NCBI RefSeq assembly: GCF_009823805.1
Contig: NZ_WUEK01000004.1
Location: 1-64,000, forward strand
From: Nocardioides flavescens
GTDB lineage: Bacteria; Actinomycetota; Actinomycetes; Propionibacteriales; Nocardioidaceae
Reading direction: 5' to 3'
Length of the DNA: 64,000 nucleotides
Below are positions 34,187 through 44,528 of the stretch, one piece after another. Under the pieces are notes generated by a model. The model did no database searches, was not told the DNA's origin, and saw only the letters and a list, made by a program, of their open reading frames with translations. The position numbers were made by a program, and so were the translations under genes. Numbering within the stretch: position 1 is the stretch's first letter; every line of letters starts with the position of its first letter.

Positions 34187-34939
34187 GTGCGACGGCTCTG
34201 GGTGGGCCTCGCCGTCGCGCTGCTGCTGTGGGCGCCCGTCGCCCCGGCGGCCCGGGCCGGTGCCGCCGGCCCGAACCCGAACGTCCTCGAGAAGCGCGTC
34301 CTGGGTGAGTCCGTCCGCGGCCGCCCCCTGACGGCCTGGCACCTCGCCGACCGCGACCCCGGCCGGCGTACGCCGACCGTCGTGCTGGTCTCGACGATGC
34401 ACGGCAACGAGCCGGCGACGCGCCGGATCCTCCACTCCCTGCGCGACGGGGGAGCGATCCGCGGGGTGGACCTGTGGGTGCTGCCCGTCGTCAACCCCGA
34501 CGGCCTCGCCAACGGTCAGCGCCGCAACGCGCACGGCGTCGACCTCAACCGCAACTTCCCCTACGACTGGGTCGACCTCGACGGCAACTACGAGTCGGGC
34601 CCGCGCCCCGGCTCCGAGCCCGAGACGCAGGCGGTCATGCGGTTCCTGCGCCAGGTCGACCCCGACTACGTCCTGAGCTTCCACCAGCCCCTGCACGGCG
34701 TCGACGTGGCCGTCGAGCGCCCGGCGTTCGCCCGTCACGTGGCGCGCACGCTCGGCCTGCCGACGACGAACCTGGACTGCGGCGGGCTCTGCCACGGCAC
34801 GATGACGCAGTGGTTCAACCACCACTTCGACGGCTTCGCCCTCACCGTGGAGTACGGCGCGCGCCCTCCGCAGCGGCTCATGGCTGTCACCGCCCCGCGC
34901 CAGGTGCTGCGCGTCTTCGGCGCGGCCGCCGGGCGCTGA
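34187..34939 (+). CDS. Secreted M14 zinc carboxypeptidase (murein-peptide amidase-like)
   Basis: A 250-residue protein with a signal peptide (residues 1-24) and an M14 metallopeptidase domain. Zinc ligands are in STMHGNEP (His and Glu) and LSFHQPLHG (His); substrate-binding DLNRNFP and catalytic Glu in LTVEYG complete the site. Short M14 enzymes of this kind cleave gamma-D-glutamyl-meso-DAP bonds in peptidoglycan peptides (MpaA-like), although that enzyme is cytoplasmic whereas this one is exported. The GTG start directly follows the previous stop. Confidence 0.85.
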   Translation: MRRLWVGLAVALLLWAPVAPAARAGAAGPNPNVLEKRVLGESVRGRPLTAWHLADRDPGRRTPTVVLVSTMHGNEPATRRILHSLRDGGAIRGVDLWVLPVVNPDGLANGQRRNAHGVDLNRNFPYDWVDLDGNYESGPRPGSEPETQAVMRFLRQVDPDYVLSFHQPLHGVDVAVERPAFARHVARTLGLPTTNLDCGGLCHGTMTQWFNHHFDGFALTVEYGARPPQRLMAVTAPRQVLRVFGAAAGR

Positions 34940-34945
34940 GGCCCT

Positions 34946-35036
34946 GGACGTTTCCCCGGCTGGCCGGGGAAAGGTGCACCTGGGGGGCGGAATTCTGACC
35001 CCCAGGCGCACTCATCCCCGGCTGACCGGGGAAACG
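34946..35036. repeat. Family C nested palindrome, second copy
   Basis: The outer arms GGACGTTTCCCCGG (34946-34959) and CCGGGGAAACG (35026-35036) pair, and the inner arms GGTGCACCTGGGGG and CCCCCAGGCGCACT are imperfect. It lies between the convergent M14 and enoyl-CoA hydratase genes, 6 bases from one stop and 17 from the other. Confidence 0.88.
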
Positions 35037-35053
35037 CCCCGGGGCCGTTGCCC

Positions 35054-35854
35054 TCAGCGACCCTCGAACACCGGGCGCTGCTTGGCCAGGAACGCGTCGA
35101 CCGCGGCGCGGTGGTCGGCGGTGGCGCCGGTGCGGTCCATCATCGTCTCCTCGAAGGCCAGGGAGTCCTCGAGGTCGTGGGCCGCGGCGTAGGCCACCGA
35201 GCGCCGGATGGAGGCGTAGGCGACGGTCGGGCCGGCCGCGAGCCGGGCGGCGAGCTCGCCGACGACGCCGTCGAGCTCGGCGGCGGGCACGACCCGCGAG
35301 GCGAGGCCGAGCTCGAGCGCCTCCTCGGCGCCCACGGTGCGGGGGAAGTAGAGGAGGTCGAGCGCCCGCGCCGGGCCGACGAGGCGCTGCAGGGTCCAGG
35401 ACGACCCGGTGTCGCAGGAGAGCGCGACGTTGGCGAAGGCGAGGTTGAACCCCGCCGTGTCGGCCAGCACCCGCACGTCGCAGGCGAAGGCCAGCGAGGC
35501 GCCCGCGCCCGCGGCGACGCCGTTCACGGCGGCGATGACCGGCTTCTCCATCGCCGCCAGCGCTGCGACGGTCGGGTTGTAGTGGCGCGCGACGGTGGTG
35601 AAGAGCTCCTCGCTCGAGCCGCTCTGCAGCAGCTCGACGTGCTCCTTGAGGTCCTGGCCGGTGCAGAACGCCCGGCCGGTGCCGGTCAGCACGACGCAGC
35701 GCGCCGCGGGGTCCTCGGCGGCCTCCCGCACGGTGTCGCGCAGCAGCTCCTTGGTGGCGAGGTCGAGGCTGTTCATCGCCTCCGGCCGGTCGAGCCGGAT
35801 GGTCGCCACACCCTCGGTGAGGTCGTAGACGACGGGGCTCGAGGAGTCGCTCAT
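35054..35854 (-). CDS. Enoyl-CoA hydratase/isomerase family protein
   Basis: A 266-residue crotonase-fold protein. The oxyanion-hole segments GRAFCTGQDL and NGVAAGAGASLAFACD are clear. The residue after SCDTGSS is where PaaG/isomerase-like members keep an acidic residue (here Asp in ALSCDTGSSW), so a delta-isomerase or PaaG-type activity is as likely as hydration. ATG at 35854; the frame is open further upstream but without better starts. Its 3' end abuts repeat C. Confidence 0.87.
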   Translation of the reverse strand: MSDSSSPVVYDLTEGVATIRLDRPEAMNSLDLATKELLRDTVREAAEDPAARCVVLTGTGRAFCTGQDLKEHVELLQSGSSEELFTTVARHYNPTVAALAAMEKPVIAAVNGVAAGAGASLAFACDVRVLADTAGFNLAFANVALSCDTGSSWTLQRLVGPARALDLLYFPRTVGAEEALELGLASRVVPAAELDGVVGELAARLAAGPTVAYASIRRSVAYAAAHDLEDSLAFEETMMDRTGATADHRAAVDAFLAKQRPVFEGR

Positions 35855-35868
35855 GGAGGCAGTGTGCC

Positions 35869-35896
35869 TTGCACCACGCGGGATGGGGGATAATGG
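35869..35896 (+). promoter_or_regulatory. Possible promoter of the DUF3117 gene
   Basis: TTGCAC (35869-35874) and the AT-rich GGATAATGG (35888-35896) stand out in this GC-rich gap and lie about 80 bases before the small gene. Spacing is 14 or 16 bases depending on the -10 chosen. Confidence 0.45.
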
Positions 35897-35975
35897 ACCC
35901 GCGCCGTACGGCGTCCGCTCGGGTGATCCGGCCCGAGCGCTGCGAGCAGGTCGCGAGCGAAAGGCAGAGTGACGC

Positions 35976-36143
35976 ATGGCGGCGATGAAGCCCCGGACCG
36001 GTGACGGTCCGCTGGAGGTCACCAAGGAAGGTCGCGGCATCGTGATGCGCGTGCCTCTCGAGGGCGGTGGCCGCCTCGTGGTGGAGCTGAACGCCGAGGA
36101 GGCGGGTGCGCTCGGCAGTGCCCTCAACGACGTCGTCGGCTGA
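35976..36143 (+). CDS. DUF3117 family small protein
   Basis: A 55-residue protein, MAAMKPRTGDGPLEVTK at its start and ending in LNAEEAGALGSALNDVVG. The family is almost universal and highly conserved in Actinobacteria (Rv1211 in M. tuberculosis), always about 55 residues, and its function is unknown. It lies seven bases upstream of pepA and downstream of an AT-rich promoter-like sequence. Confidence 0.9.
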   Translation: MAAMKPRTGDGPLEVTKEGRGIVMRVPLEGGGRLVVELNAEEAGALGSALNDVVG

Positions 36144-36150
36144 CGGGTCC

Positions 36151-37710
36151 GTGCCTCCCACGCTGCCCACCCAGGTCTCCCCGCCCGAGTTCGCCGTCAC
36201 GGCGGGGCTGCCGCACTCGCTCGTCGGTGTCGACGTCGTCGCGATCCCGGTCCTGCCGGGTGACGGCCCCGACGCCACCGACGGCGACGCCGTCGTCCTC
36301 GGACCCGGCGCGGCCGAGCTCGGAGAGGTGCTCGACGTCGACCTGGTCGGCGTGCTCGAGGCCGAGCGGGCGACCGGCAAGGCGGGCGAGGTCACGCGGT
36401 TGCCGGTGCCGCTCGGGGCGCCCGACAACGCCGAGCTGCGGCTCGTGCTGCTGGTCGGCGTCGGAGCTGGCGACCGCACGTCACTGCGTCGCGCCGCTGC
36501 CGCCGTGGCCCGGGCCGCCCGGGACCGTCAGGCGGTCGCGACGACCCTGGCCGCGCTGGATCCAGAGGTGGCGATCGAGCCGGTCGTGACCGGCGCGGTG
36601 CTCGGCTCCTTCGGCTTCGCCTGGCGCTCGCGCCCGGCCGAGCACCGCCCCGTCACCCGGGTCGTGCTCGCCGGGCTCACCGACGCCGACCGGCCGGCCG
36701 TCGACCGGGCCGTCGAGGTGGCCGGCGCGAGCTGGCGGGCCCGCACCCTGGCCTGGGTGCCGTCCAACCTCAAGAACCCGCCCTGGCTCGCTGAGACGGC
36801 GCTCGACCTCGCCCGCGAGGCCGGTCTCGAGGCGACCGTCTGGGACGAGCAGCGGCTCGCCGCCGACGGCTTCGGCGGCATCATCGGCATCGGGCAGGCC
36901 TCGGCCACCCCGCCGCGGCTGATCCGCCTCGACTACACCCCGCGCAAGGCCGGCCGGCGCACGCCCACCGTCGTGCTCGTCGGCAAGGGCATCACCTTCG
37001 ACACCGGCGGGCTGTCCATCAAGCCCGGCGAGGCGATGACGACCATGAAGCGGGACATGACCGGCGGCGCCGTCGTGCTCTCGACCATGGCCGCGCTCGC
37101 CGCCGTCGACTGCCCCGTCAAGGTCGTCGGCCTCGTGCCGGCCGCCGAGAACGCCGTCTCGGGCAACTCGCTGCGACCGGGCGACGTGGTCACCCACTAC
37201 GGCGGGCGCACCACCGAGGTCACCAACACCGACGCCGAGGGGCGGGTCGTGCTCGCCGACGCGATGGCGTACGCCGTCGCGCAGCTCGAGCCGGCCGCGC
37301 TCGTCGACGTCGCGACGCTGACCGGCGGCATCAAGGTCGCGCTCGGTCAGCAGGTCGGCGGGCTGTTCGCCGACGACGACGCCCTCGCTGCCTCTCTCCT
37401 CGCCTCCGGCGAGCGGGCCGGTGAGCCGCTGTGGCGCTTCCCGCTGGCCTCGGCCTACGAGGACAAGCTCGCGTCCAAGGTCGCCGACGCGGACAACGCC
37501 CCCGGCGGGCCGCCGGCGATCGTCGCCGCGCTGTTCCTGCAGCACTTCACCGGCGGCGTGCCGTGGGCCCACCTCGACATCGCCTCGACGGGCGACGCCC
37601 CCGAGGACTCCTTCGAGTGGACCAAGGGCCCGACCGGCTTCGGCGTGCGGCTGCTGCTCGACTGGCTCGGCCAGCGCGACCCGCTGGCCGGCGTACGCAC
37701 CCGGGCCTGA
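36151..37710 (+). CDS. pepA: Leucyl aminopeptidase (M17)
   Basis: A 519-residue M17 di-metal aminopeptidase. The C-terminal catalytic domain carries VGKGITFDTGGLSIKP (metal Lys/Asp), MKRDMTGGA and the signature NTDAEGRVVLADAMAY; the N-terminal macro-like domain spans residues 1-180. It removes N-terminal residues from peptides in the cytosol and usually forms hexamers. GTG at 36151, eight bases after the DUF3117 stop, is the first start not overlapping that gene. Confidence 0.93.
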   Translation: MPPTLPTQVSPPEFAVTAGLPHSLVGVDVVAIPVLPGDGPDATDGDAVVLGPGAAELGEVLDVDLVGVLEAERATGKAGEVTRLPVPLGAPDNAELRLVLLVGVGAGDRTSLRRAAAAVARAARDRQAVATTLAALDPEVAIEPVVTGAVLGSFGFAWRSRPAEHRPVTRVVLAGLTDADRPAVDRAVEVAGASWRARTLAWVPSNLKNPPWLAETALDLAREAGLEATVWDEQRLAADGFGGIIGIGQASATPPRLIRLDYTPRKAGRRTPTVVLVGKGITFDTGGLSIKPGEAMTTMKRDMTGGAVVLSTMAALAAVDCPVKVVGLVPAAENAVSGNSLRPGDVVTHYGGRTTEVTNTDAEGRVVLADAMAYAVAQLEPAALVDVATLTGGIKVALGQQVGGLFADDDALAASLLASGERAGEPLWRFPLASAYEDKLASKVADADNAPGGPPAIVAALFLQHFTGGVPWAHLDIASTGDAPEDSFEWTKGPTGFGVRLLLDWLGQRDPLAGVRTRA

Positions 37711-37734
37711 GCGGCTGAGCCTCGGAGGGAGCGC

Positions 37735-38373
37735 TCAACTCTCCTTCTTGGCCATCAGCAGGCCGTCGCCGACGGGCAGCAGGAGCGGCACGAGCCCCTC
37801 GTGCTCCTCGACCTCGCGCAGCAGGTCGCGGATCGCGAGGGTCTCCTCGTCGCGCACCGACGCGTCGGCGACCCGGTCGTGCCACAGCACGTTGTCGATC
37901 GCGACGACCCCGCCGGGGCGCAGCAGCCGCAGCGCCTCGCGCAGGTAGGCGGAGTACTCCGTCTTCTCGCCGTCGAGGAACACCACGTCGTAGTGGCCGT
38001 CGGTGAGGCGGGGGAGGACGTCGAGCGCGGCGCCGGCGATGGTGCGCGCCCGCTGGTTGGCGATGCCGGCCTCGGTGAACGTCTCGCGCGCCAGCCGCTG
38101 GTGCTCGGTCTCGATGTCGACCGTGGTGAGCACGCCGTCGCTGCGCATGCCGCGCAGCAGCCAGAGCCCGGAGACGCCGGTGCCGGTGCCGACCTCGACC
38201 ACCGCGCGGGCCTCGAGCACGGCCGCGAGGAACTGCAGGGCCGCCCCGCCGCCGGGGCCGATGGGGACGACCCCCACCTCCGTCGCGCGCTCGCGGGCGT
38301 GGCGCAGGACGTCGTCCTCGGCCACGTAGGCGTCGGCGTAGGACCAGCTGGCGGCACTGATCGGTTCGGTCAC
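37735..38373 (-). CDS. SAM-dependent O-methyltransferase, Rv1220c-like
   Basis: A 212-residue class I methyltransferase of the catechol-type O-methyltransferase family. The SAM-binding loop [18 protein letters not shown] is clear, and [13 protein letters not shown] and [15 protein letters not shown] supply the metal-binding acidic residues. The acceptor is unknown. It is divergent from sigE, exactly the Rv1220c-sigE arrangement of mycobacteria; GTG at 38373 gives the conserved N-terminus. Confidence 0.9.
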   Translation of the reverse strand: MTEPISAASWSYADAYVAEDDVLRHARERATEVGVVPIGPGGGAALQFLAAVLEARAVVEVGTGTGVSGLWLLRGMRSDGVLTTVDIETEHQRLARETFTEAGIANQRARTIAGAALDVLPRLTDGHYDVVFLDGEKTEYSAYLREALRLLRPGGVVAIDNVLWHDRVADASVRDEETLAIRDLLREVEEHEGLVPLLLPVGDGLLMAKKES

Positions 38374-38429
38374 CCGGTGAAAGTACCGTGGCCGGCCCGC
38401 CCGGACGCGGCGACCCGACCGGCGGCGCG

Positions 38430-38455
38430 GGAACCGATCCGGCCTCCGCAGCGTT
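38430..38455 (+). promoter_or_regulatory. ECF-type promoter of sigE (autoregulation)
   Basis: GGAAC at 38430-38434 and CGTT at 38452-38455 are 17 bases apart, the classic -35/-10 pattern of ECF sigma factors such as mycobacterial SigE. It lies 72 bases before the sigE start, so the sigma factor probably drives its own operon. Confidence 0.7.
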
Positions 38456-38526
38456 CTCCCACTCACAGGGTCCTCTCAGACGCACCCCCTAGCGTCAGGA
38501 CCCCGAGCCCGAGGAGAGCCTCACCC

Positions 38527-39138
38527 ATGGACGACCGTCCGGCAGGCAGTGCGTCAGCAGTGGTCCCCACCTGGGACGAGATCGTCGACCAGCACTCCGC
38601 TCGCGTCTTCCGCCTCGCCTACCGCCTGACCGGCAACCGCCACGACGCCGAGGACCTCACCCAGGAGGTCTTCGTCCGGGTCTTCCGCTCGCTGTCGACG
38701 TACACCCCCGGCACCTTCGAGGGCTGGCTGCACCGCATCACCACCAACCTCTTCCTCGACCAGGCCCGCCGCAAGCAGCGCATCCGCTTCGACGGCCTCA
38801 CCGACGACCGCACCGAGCGGCTCACCTCCGACGCGCCGACCCCCGACGCGGCGTACGCCGACCAGCGCTTCGACGACGACGTGGAGCGCGCCCTGGCCAC
38901 GCTGCCGCCCGACTTCCGCGCCGCCGTCGTGCTGTGCGACGTCGAGGGACTGTCCTACGAGGAGATCGCCGAGATCCTCGGCGCCAAGCTCGGCACCGTC
39001 CGCTCGCGCATCCACCGCGGCCGCACCCTGCTGCGCAGCGCCCTGGCCCACCGCGCGCCGGCCTCGGGTCGCGCCCGCTACTCCGGCCCCGAGGCCACCC
39101 CCGCCTCGGTGACCTCCCGGGCGGGGGAGCGCTCGTGA
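38527..39138 (+). CDS. sigE: ECF sigma factor SigE
   Basis: A 203-residue group IV sigma factor. Region 2 ([26 protein letters not shown]) recognises the -10 element and region 4 ([25 protein letters not shown]) the -35. It belongs with the extracytoplasmic stress sigma factor SigE by its neighbours: the divergent O-methyltransferase, the overlapping zinc anti-sigma gene and htrA. ATG at 38527; stop overlaps the next GTG. Confidence 0.94.
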   Translation: MDDRPAGSASAVVPTWDEIVDQHSARVFRLAYRLTGNRHDAEDLTQEVFVRVFRSLSTYTPGTFEGWLHRITTNLFLDQARRKQRIRFDGLTDDRTERLTSDAPTPDAAYADQRFDDDVERALATLPPDFRAAVVLCDVEGLSYEEIAEILGAKLGTVRSRIHRGRTLLRSALAHRAPASGRARYSGPEATPASVTSRAGERS

Positions 39139-39605
39139 TCGGCCACCTCGGACAGCGCGTCAGCGCCCTGCTCGACGGGCAGCTCTCCGCCGAGGAGACC
39201 GAGCGCGCCTGGGCGCACGTGCACGCCTGCCACCAGTGCCGCGACCTCGTCGAGCACGAGGGGTGGGTCAAGACCCGCCTCGCCGGTCTGTCGTTCGCGA
39301 CGACCGACCCGGCCGGCGACCTGGCCGGTCACCTCAAAGGCGCCCTGGCCGGGATGGCGGCCGCCGGTCCGAGCCTGCCCGCGGGCGACGCCTACCTCGT
39401 CGACCACGCCCACCGGCCCCGCCGGCTCGGGCTCGTCGCCCTCGGCGGTGGTGCCGCCGGTGCGGCCGTCATGGGCGTGCTCGCGCTCGGTGCGGCTCCC
39501 GCCGACGCGCCGACCCTCGACCGGCGTGCGCCCGTCGCCACGGTCGGGCAGACCTCGCCGCTGGGCTTCAGCCCGGCGAGCCGGCGTACGGCCCCGCAGC
39601 CCTGA
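39135..39605 (+). CDS. rseA: Anti-sigma factor RseA (zinc-binding)
   Basis: A 156-residue protein with an N-terminal zinc anti-sigma domain: His28-x3-Cys32-x2-Cys35 in AHVHACHQC, as in redox-sensitive ZAS factors. A Gly/Ala-rich hydrophobic segment ([23 protein letters not shown]) near residues 97-120 could be a membrane span. It should bind SigE and release it on envelope stress. The start overlaps the sigE stop by four bases, so the pair is translationally coupled. Confidence 0.88.
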   Translation: MIGHLGQRVSALLDGQLSAEETERAWAHVHACHQCRDLVEHEGWVKTRLAGLSFATTDPAGDLAGHLKGALAGMAAAGPSLPAGDAYLVDHAHRPRRLGLVALGGGAAGAAVMGVLALGAAPADAPTLDRRAPVATVGQTSPLGFSPASRRTAPQP

Positions 39606-39671
39606 ATCTGCTGGGTGCCTGCTGGGTGCCTGCTGCGTGTGCGATGACCGCGCCTCGGGAACAATGACAAG

Positions 39672-41180
39672 GTGAGCGACACGTCCGACGGCCGCGGCGA
39701 TCAGTACGGCGAGCAGTACGGCGAGCAGTACGGCGAGCGGCGGGCCGAGCCCACCGAGCCGACGCAGCCGATCCAGCCGATGGGGCCGCGTCCGTCCTGG
39801 ACACCGCCAGGGGTCCAGCACCCCGACCAGCCGCAGGCCGTGAGCGAGCCCCCCGCACCCGAGCCGGTCGCCCCTCAGCCGGTCGCGCCGCAGACGCCGC
39901 AGCCTGCGCCCGTCGACCTCGGGACCTTCGGTCCCCCGAGCGGCCCGCCGATCGGCGCGCCGGCAGGCGCCGAGCCCGGTGCACAGTCGAGCAGCCCGTT
40001 CGGGCCCGACGGCCCGCTCTTCACCCGCCCGATGCCCGTCGGCCCGCCCGCGTGGTCGCCGTCCGGCGCCCGCCCGACCCGGGCGCGGCCCAGTGGCTGG
40101 GTCTGGCCCGCTGTCGCCGTCCTCGCGCTCGTGCTCGGTCTCGGCGGCGGCGTCGCCGGCAGCGCGATCTACGACCAGTCGCGCAGCTCCGGCGGACGCA
40201 GCGGGGGCCTGACCACCGACACCACCCGCTCGGCGCCGCCGATCCGCGAGGGCTCCGCGTCGGTCGCCGCGGTCGCTCAGGAGCTGCTCCCGAGCACGGT
40301 GCAGATCTCCGCCGAGTACGACGGCGAGGCCGGCGGGGCGACGGGCTCCGGGTTCGTCCTCGACACCGAGGGTCACGTCGTCACCAACAACCACGTCGTG
40401 CAGCAGGCGGCCGAGGACGACGGCCCCATCCAGATCGTCGACCAGGACGGCAACCGCTACGACGCGGAGGTCGTCGGCCGCAGCCCGGTCTACGACCTGG
40501 CCGTCCTCTACTCCGAGCAGGCCCGCGACCTGCGTCCCGCCGCCCTGGGGGAGTCGCAGGCACTGCGCGTCGGCGACGACGTCGTCGCGATCGGCTCCCC
40601 GCTGGGGCTCTCCTCGACCGTCACCGCGGGCATCGTGAGTGCCCTCAACCGACCGGTGACGACCGGCGACTCGGCCAGCGAGTCGTCCTACATCAACGCC
40701 GTGCAGACCGACGCCGCGATTAACCCCGGCAACTCCGGAGGCCCGCTGGTCAACCTCGCGGGGCAGGTCGTCGGCGTGAACTCCGCCATCGCCACCACCG
40801 GCGGCGGTCTCGGCGGCGGTGAGTCGGGCAACATCGGCGTCGGGTTCGCGATCCCGATCGAGCAGGTCAAGGTGACCGCCGACCAGATCCTGCGCACCGG
40901 TGAGGCGCGCTACCCCGTCATCGGAGCCCAGGTGCAGACCGGCGAGACCGGGGGAGACGGGGCCGAGATCGAGGAGGTCAACAGCGGCAGCCCGGCTGCG
41001 GCGGCGGGCCTCGAGGCCGGCGACGTCGTCGTCGGGGTCGACGGTGACCGCGTCACCGACGGGATCGCGCTCATCGTCTCGATCCGCACCCACCAGCCGG
41101 GGGAGACGGTGGAGTTCACCGTCCTGCGCGACGGCGACGAGCAGACCTTCCAGGTCGAGCTCGGCTCCGAGGTGGGCTGA
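39672..41180 (+). CDS. htrA: HtrA-like serine protease with PDZ domain
   Basis: A 502-residue membrane protease in the SigE locus. About 135 cytoplasmic residues rich in Pro/Gln/Glu with three GEQY repeats precede a single membrane helix (near 138-162). The trypsin-like domain has TNNHVV, DLAVLYS and NPGNSGGPLV for the triad, and a C-terminal PDZ domain (AAAAGLEAGDVVVGVDGDRVTDG) completes it. It is the counterpart of Rv1223 and would handle misfolded envelope proteins. GTG start, 66 bases after rseA. Confidence 0.92.
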   Translation: MSDTSDGRGDQYGEQYGEQYGERRAEPTEPTQPIQPMGPRPSWTPPGVQHPDQPQAVSEPPAPEPVAPQPVAPQTPQPAPVDLGTFGPPSGPPIGAPAGAEPGAQSSSPFGPDGPLFTRPMPVGPPAWSPSGARPTRARPSGWVWPAVAVLALVLGLGGGVAGSAIYDQSRSSGGRSGGLTTDTTRSAPPIREGSASVAAVAQELLPSTVQISAEYDGEAGGATGSGFVLDTEGHVVTNNHVVQQAAEDDGPIQIVDQDGNRYDAEVVGRSPVYDLAVLYSEQARDLRPAALGESQALRVGDDVVAIGSPLGLSSTVTAGIVSALNRPVTTGDSASESSYINAVQTDAAINPGNSGGPLVNLAGQVVGVNSAIATTGGGLGGGESGNIGVGFAIPIEQVKVTADQILRTGEARYPVIGAQVQTGETGGDGAEIEEVNSGSPAAAAGLEAGDVVVGVDGDRVTDGIALIVSIRTHQPGETVEFTVLRDGDEQTFQVELGSEVG

Positions 41181-41190
41181 CCTCGCACCG

Positions 41191-41823
41191 TCAGACGGGC
41201 AGGCCGCGCTTCCGCAGCTCAGAGCGGACCTGCACAGCGTCGCGGAACACCACGCCCTGCAGCCCGGCCGCGACGGCCGCCTCGACGTTGTCGGCGCGGT
41301 CGTCGACGAACACCAGCGCCGACGCCGGGAGCCCGGTCCGCGCGACCGTGAGGTCGAAGATGCGCGGGTCCGGCTTGGCGAGACCCTCGCGCCCGGAGAC
41401 CACGACGTCCTCGAGCTCGGCGAGCACGGCGTACCGCTCGGGGGCGTGGGGGTAGAGCTCGGCCGACCAGTTGGTCAGCCCCCACTGCGGCACGCCGGCC
41501 GCCCGCAGGTCGCGCACGAGGTCGGCGCTGCCGGGGACCTCGCCGACCAGCGAGTCGACGAAGTGACGGTGGTACGCCGCCGCGTGGTCGCGCCAGTGCG
41601 GGTGGCTCTCGGCCACCGCCGCGAGCGCGTCGGCCCAGGTGCCGCCGGCGTCCTGGACGTGGTTCCACGCCATGAAGTCGAAGTCGTCGGCGGCGAGGAA
41701 CCGCGCCGCCTCGTCCTCGCCGACCCCCGTGGCGACCGCCCGCCCCGGCTGCCAGTCGATGAGGACGTTGCCGAGGTCCCAGACCACGCCCCGGGGTGTG
41801 GCCGGACCCGCCGCCAGTTTCAC
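41191..41823 (-). CDS. HAD-superfamily hydrolase
   Basis: A 210-residue haloacid-dehalogenase-like phosphatase of the HAD-IA type: motif I VVWDLGNVLIDW, motif II LTNWS, motif III Lys in GLAKPDPRIF and motif IV FVDDRADNVEAA. Typical substrates are small phosphometabolites. The only upstream start that keeps motif I whole is a GTG (41823-41821) that lies inside the family B palindrome, so the first residues (VKL) come from the repeat. No good ribosome-binding site precedes it. Confidence 0.82.
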   Translation of the reverse strand: MKLAAGPATPRGVVWDLGNVLIDWQPGRAVATGVGEDEAARFLAADDFDFMAWNHVQDAGGTWADALAAVAESHPHWRDHAAAYHRHFVDSLVGEVPGSADLVRDLRAAGVPQWGLTNWSAELYPHAPERYAVLAELEDVVVSGREGLAKPDPRIFDLTVARTGLPASALVFVDDRADNVEAAVAAGLQGVVFRDAVQVRSELRKRGLPV

Positions 41824-41904
41824 CGGGTACCCGGTGAAACTGGAACTCCCCGCACGAAGTTTCGTGCGGGGAGCGTGAGTTCCACCGGGTACCCGGTGAA
41901 ACTC
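41814..41904. repeat. Family B palindromic element, short copy
   Basis: A perfect 30-bp GGTACC-centred palindrome (41814-41843), a CTCCCCGCACGAA/TTCGTGCGGGGAG hairpin (41846-41872), then a second GGTACC palindrome (41877-41904). It lies between gltA and the HAD gene and contains the apparent HAD start codon. The first palindrome is identical to 14323-14352. Confidence 0.9.
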
Positions 41905-41933
41905 CCAGACAACGGTCTCAACCCAGGACGGTC

Positions 41934-43235
<1,302 letters not shown>

Positions 43236-43329
43236 GCTCCCAACCTAGACGGCTAGCCTGAGAGCCCGACACCGGGTGCCGTACGACGGGACCGCTCGGA
43301 CCTCGGCCCCCGTCGTCGCCCCGGTCGTT

Positions 43330-43359
43330 TTGACCCTCTCGCGCGCCGCCACCTACCCT
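43330..43359 (+). promoter_or_regulatory. Possible promoter of the rplM operon
   Basis: TTGACC (43330-43335) and TACCCT (43354-43359) are 18 bases apart and 150 bases before rplM. The remaining leader has no recognised ribosomal-protein autoregulatory motif. Confidence 0.5.
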
Positions 43360-43511
43360 GGAACGTCGCGCCCCCTGCCGCGCGGATGCCGTCGCACGAC
43401 GGTCCGTGCAGACCCGGACGATCCCGAGCCGGGCAGTGTTCGTCAGAGGGCGCGGTGACACCCGCCGTCCCGGGTCCCCGGGGCGGTCCCGACGAACGAG
43501 AGAGAACCCTC

Positions 43512-43955
43512 GTGCGCACCTACAGCCCCAAGCCTGGCGACATCACGCGCGCCTGGCACGTGATCGACGCAGAGGACATCGTCCTCGGCCGTCTCGCGGT
43601 GCAGGCCGCGACCCTGCTGCGCGGCAAGCACAAGCCGATCTACGCGCCGCACGTCGACACTGGTGACTTCGTCATCGTCGTCAACGCCGAGAAGGTCGCC
43701 CTCGCTGGCGACAAGAAGACCACCAAGATGGTCTACCGCCACTCCGGCTACCCGGGCGGCCTCAGCTCGATCCCCGTGGGCCAGCTCCTCGAGAAGGACG
43801 CTCGCAAGGTCATCGAGAACGCCGTGTGGGGGATGCTGCCCAAGAACAAGCTGGGTCGGCAGATCCTGAAGAAGCTGAAGGTCTACACGGGTCCCACGCA
43901 CCCGCACCAGGCCCAGCAGGCCACCCCCTTCGAGATCACCCAGATCTCCCAGTAG
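43512..43955 (+). CDS. rplM: 50S ribosomal protein L13
   Basis: A 147-residue large-subunit protein, recognised by [44 protein letters not shown] and [15 protein letters not shown]. The GTG start follows GAGAGAACCC. It is the first gene of the conserved rplM-rpsI-glmM string. Confidence 0.97.
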   Translation: MRTYSPKPGDITRAWHVIDAEDIVLGRLAVQAATLLRGKHKPIYAPHVDTGDFVIVVNAEKVALAGDKKTTKMVYRHSGYPGGLSSIPVGQLLEKDARKVIENAVWGMLPKNKLGRQILKKLKVYTGPTHPHQAQQATPFEITQISQ

Positions 43956-43986
43956 TCGTCGACCCAGAGCCAGCAGAGGAACAACA

Positions 43987-44502
43987 GTGACTTCCCAGAT
44001 TTCCGAGGACTCGCAGACCGAGGGCGAGGAGACCTACGTCGCCGACGAGCAGGGCATCGCCTACAGCTCCGAGAGCTCCCCGTCGGCCGACAGCCCCGCG
44101 CGTCCGGCGACCATCGCTCCCGCCGCGGCCACCGGTCGCCGCAAGGAGGCCGTCGCCCGCGTGCGCATCGTGCCGGGCACCGGCGTGTGGACCATCAACG
44201 GCCGCACCCTGGACTCCTACTTCCCCAACAAGCTGCACCAGCAGGTCGTCAACGAGCCGTTCGCCGAGCTGCAGCTCGAGGGCCGCTTCGACGTGATCGC
44301 CCGCATCCACGGTGGTGGCATCACCGGTCAGGCCGGCGCCTTGCGCCTCGGCGTGGCCCGCTGCCTCAACGCCATCGACGTCGAGGCCAACCGCCCCTCG
44401 CTCAAGAAGGCCGGGCTGCTCACGCGTGACGCCCGCGTCATCGAGCGCAAGAAGGCCGGTCTCAAGAAGGCCCGCAAGGCTCCGCAGTACAGCAAGCGCT
44501 GA
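43987..44502 (+). CDS. rpsI: 30S ribosomal protein S9
   Basis: A 171-residue small-subunit protein. The universal part begins at about residue 48 ([19 protein letters not shown]) and ends in the conserved basic tail RKAPQYSKR, which reaches the P-site tRNA. The preceding acidic, Ser/Ala-rich extension of about 47 residues is typical of actinobacteria. It follows rplM by 31 bases. Confidence 0.97.
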   Translation: MTSQISEDSQTEGEETYVADEQGIAYSSESSPSADSPARPATIAPAAATGRRKEAVARVRIVPGTGVWTINGRTLDSYFPNKLHQQVVNEPFAELQLEGRFDVIARIHGGGITGQAGALRLGVARCLNAIDVEANRPSLKKAGLLTRDARVIERKKAGLKKARKAPQYSKR

Positions 44503-44528
44503 TCGCAGCGGCGAACAGCAGCAGAACG

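Noticed and set aside
43360..43511. An L13 autoregulatory leader
   Set aside because: The leader is GC-rich but shows no recognisable conserved structure that I can support by eye.
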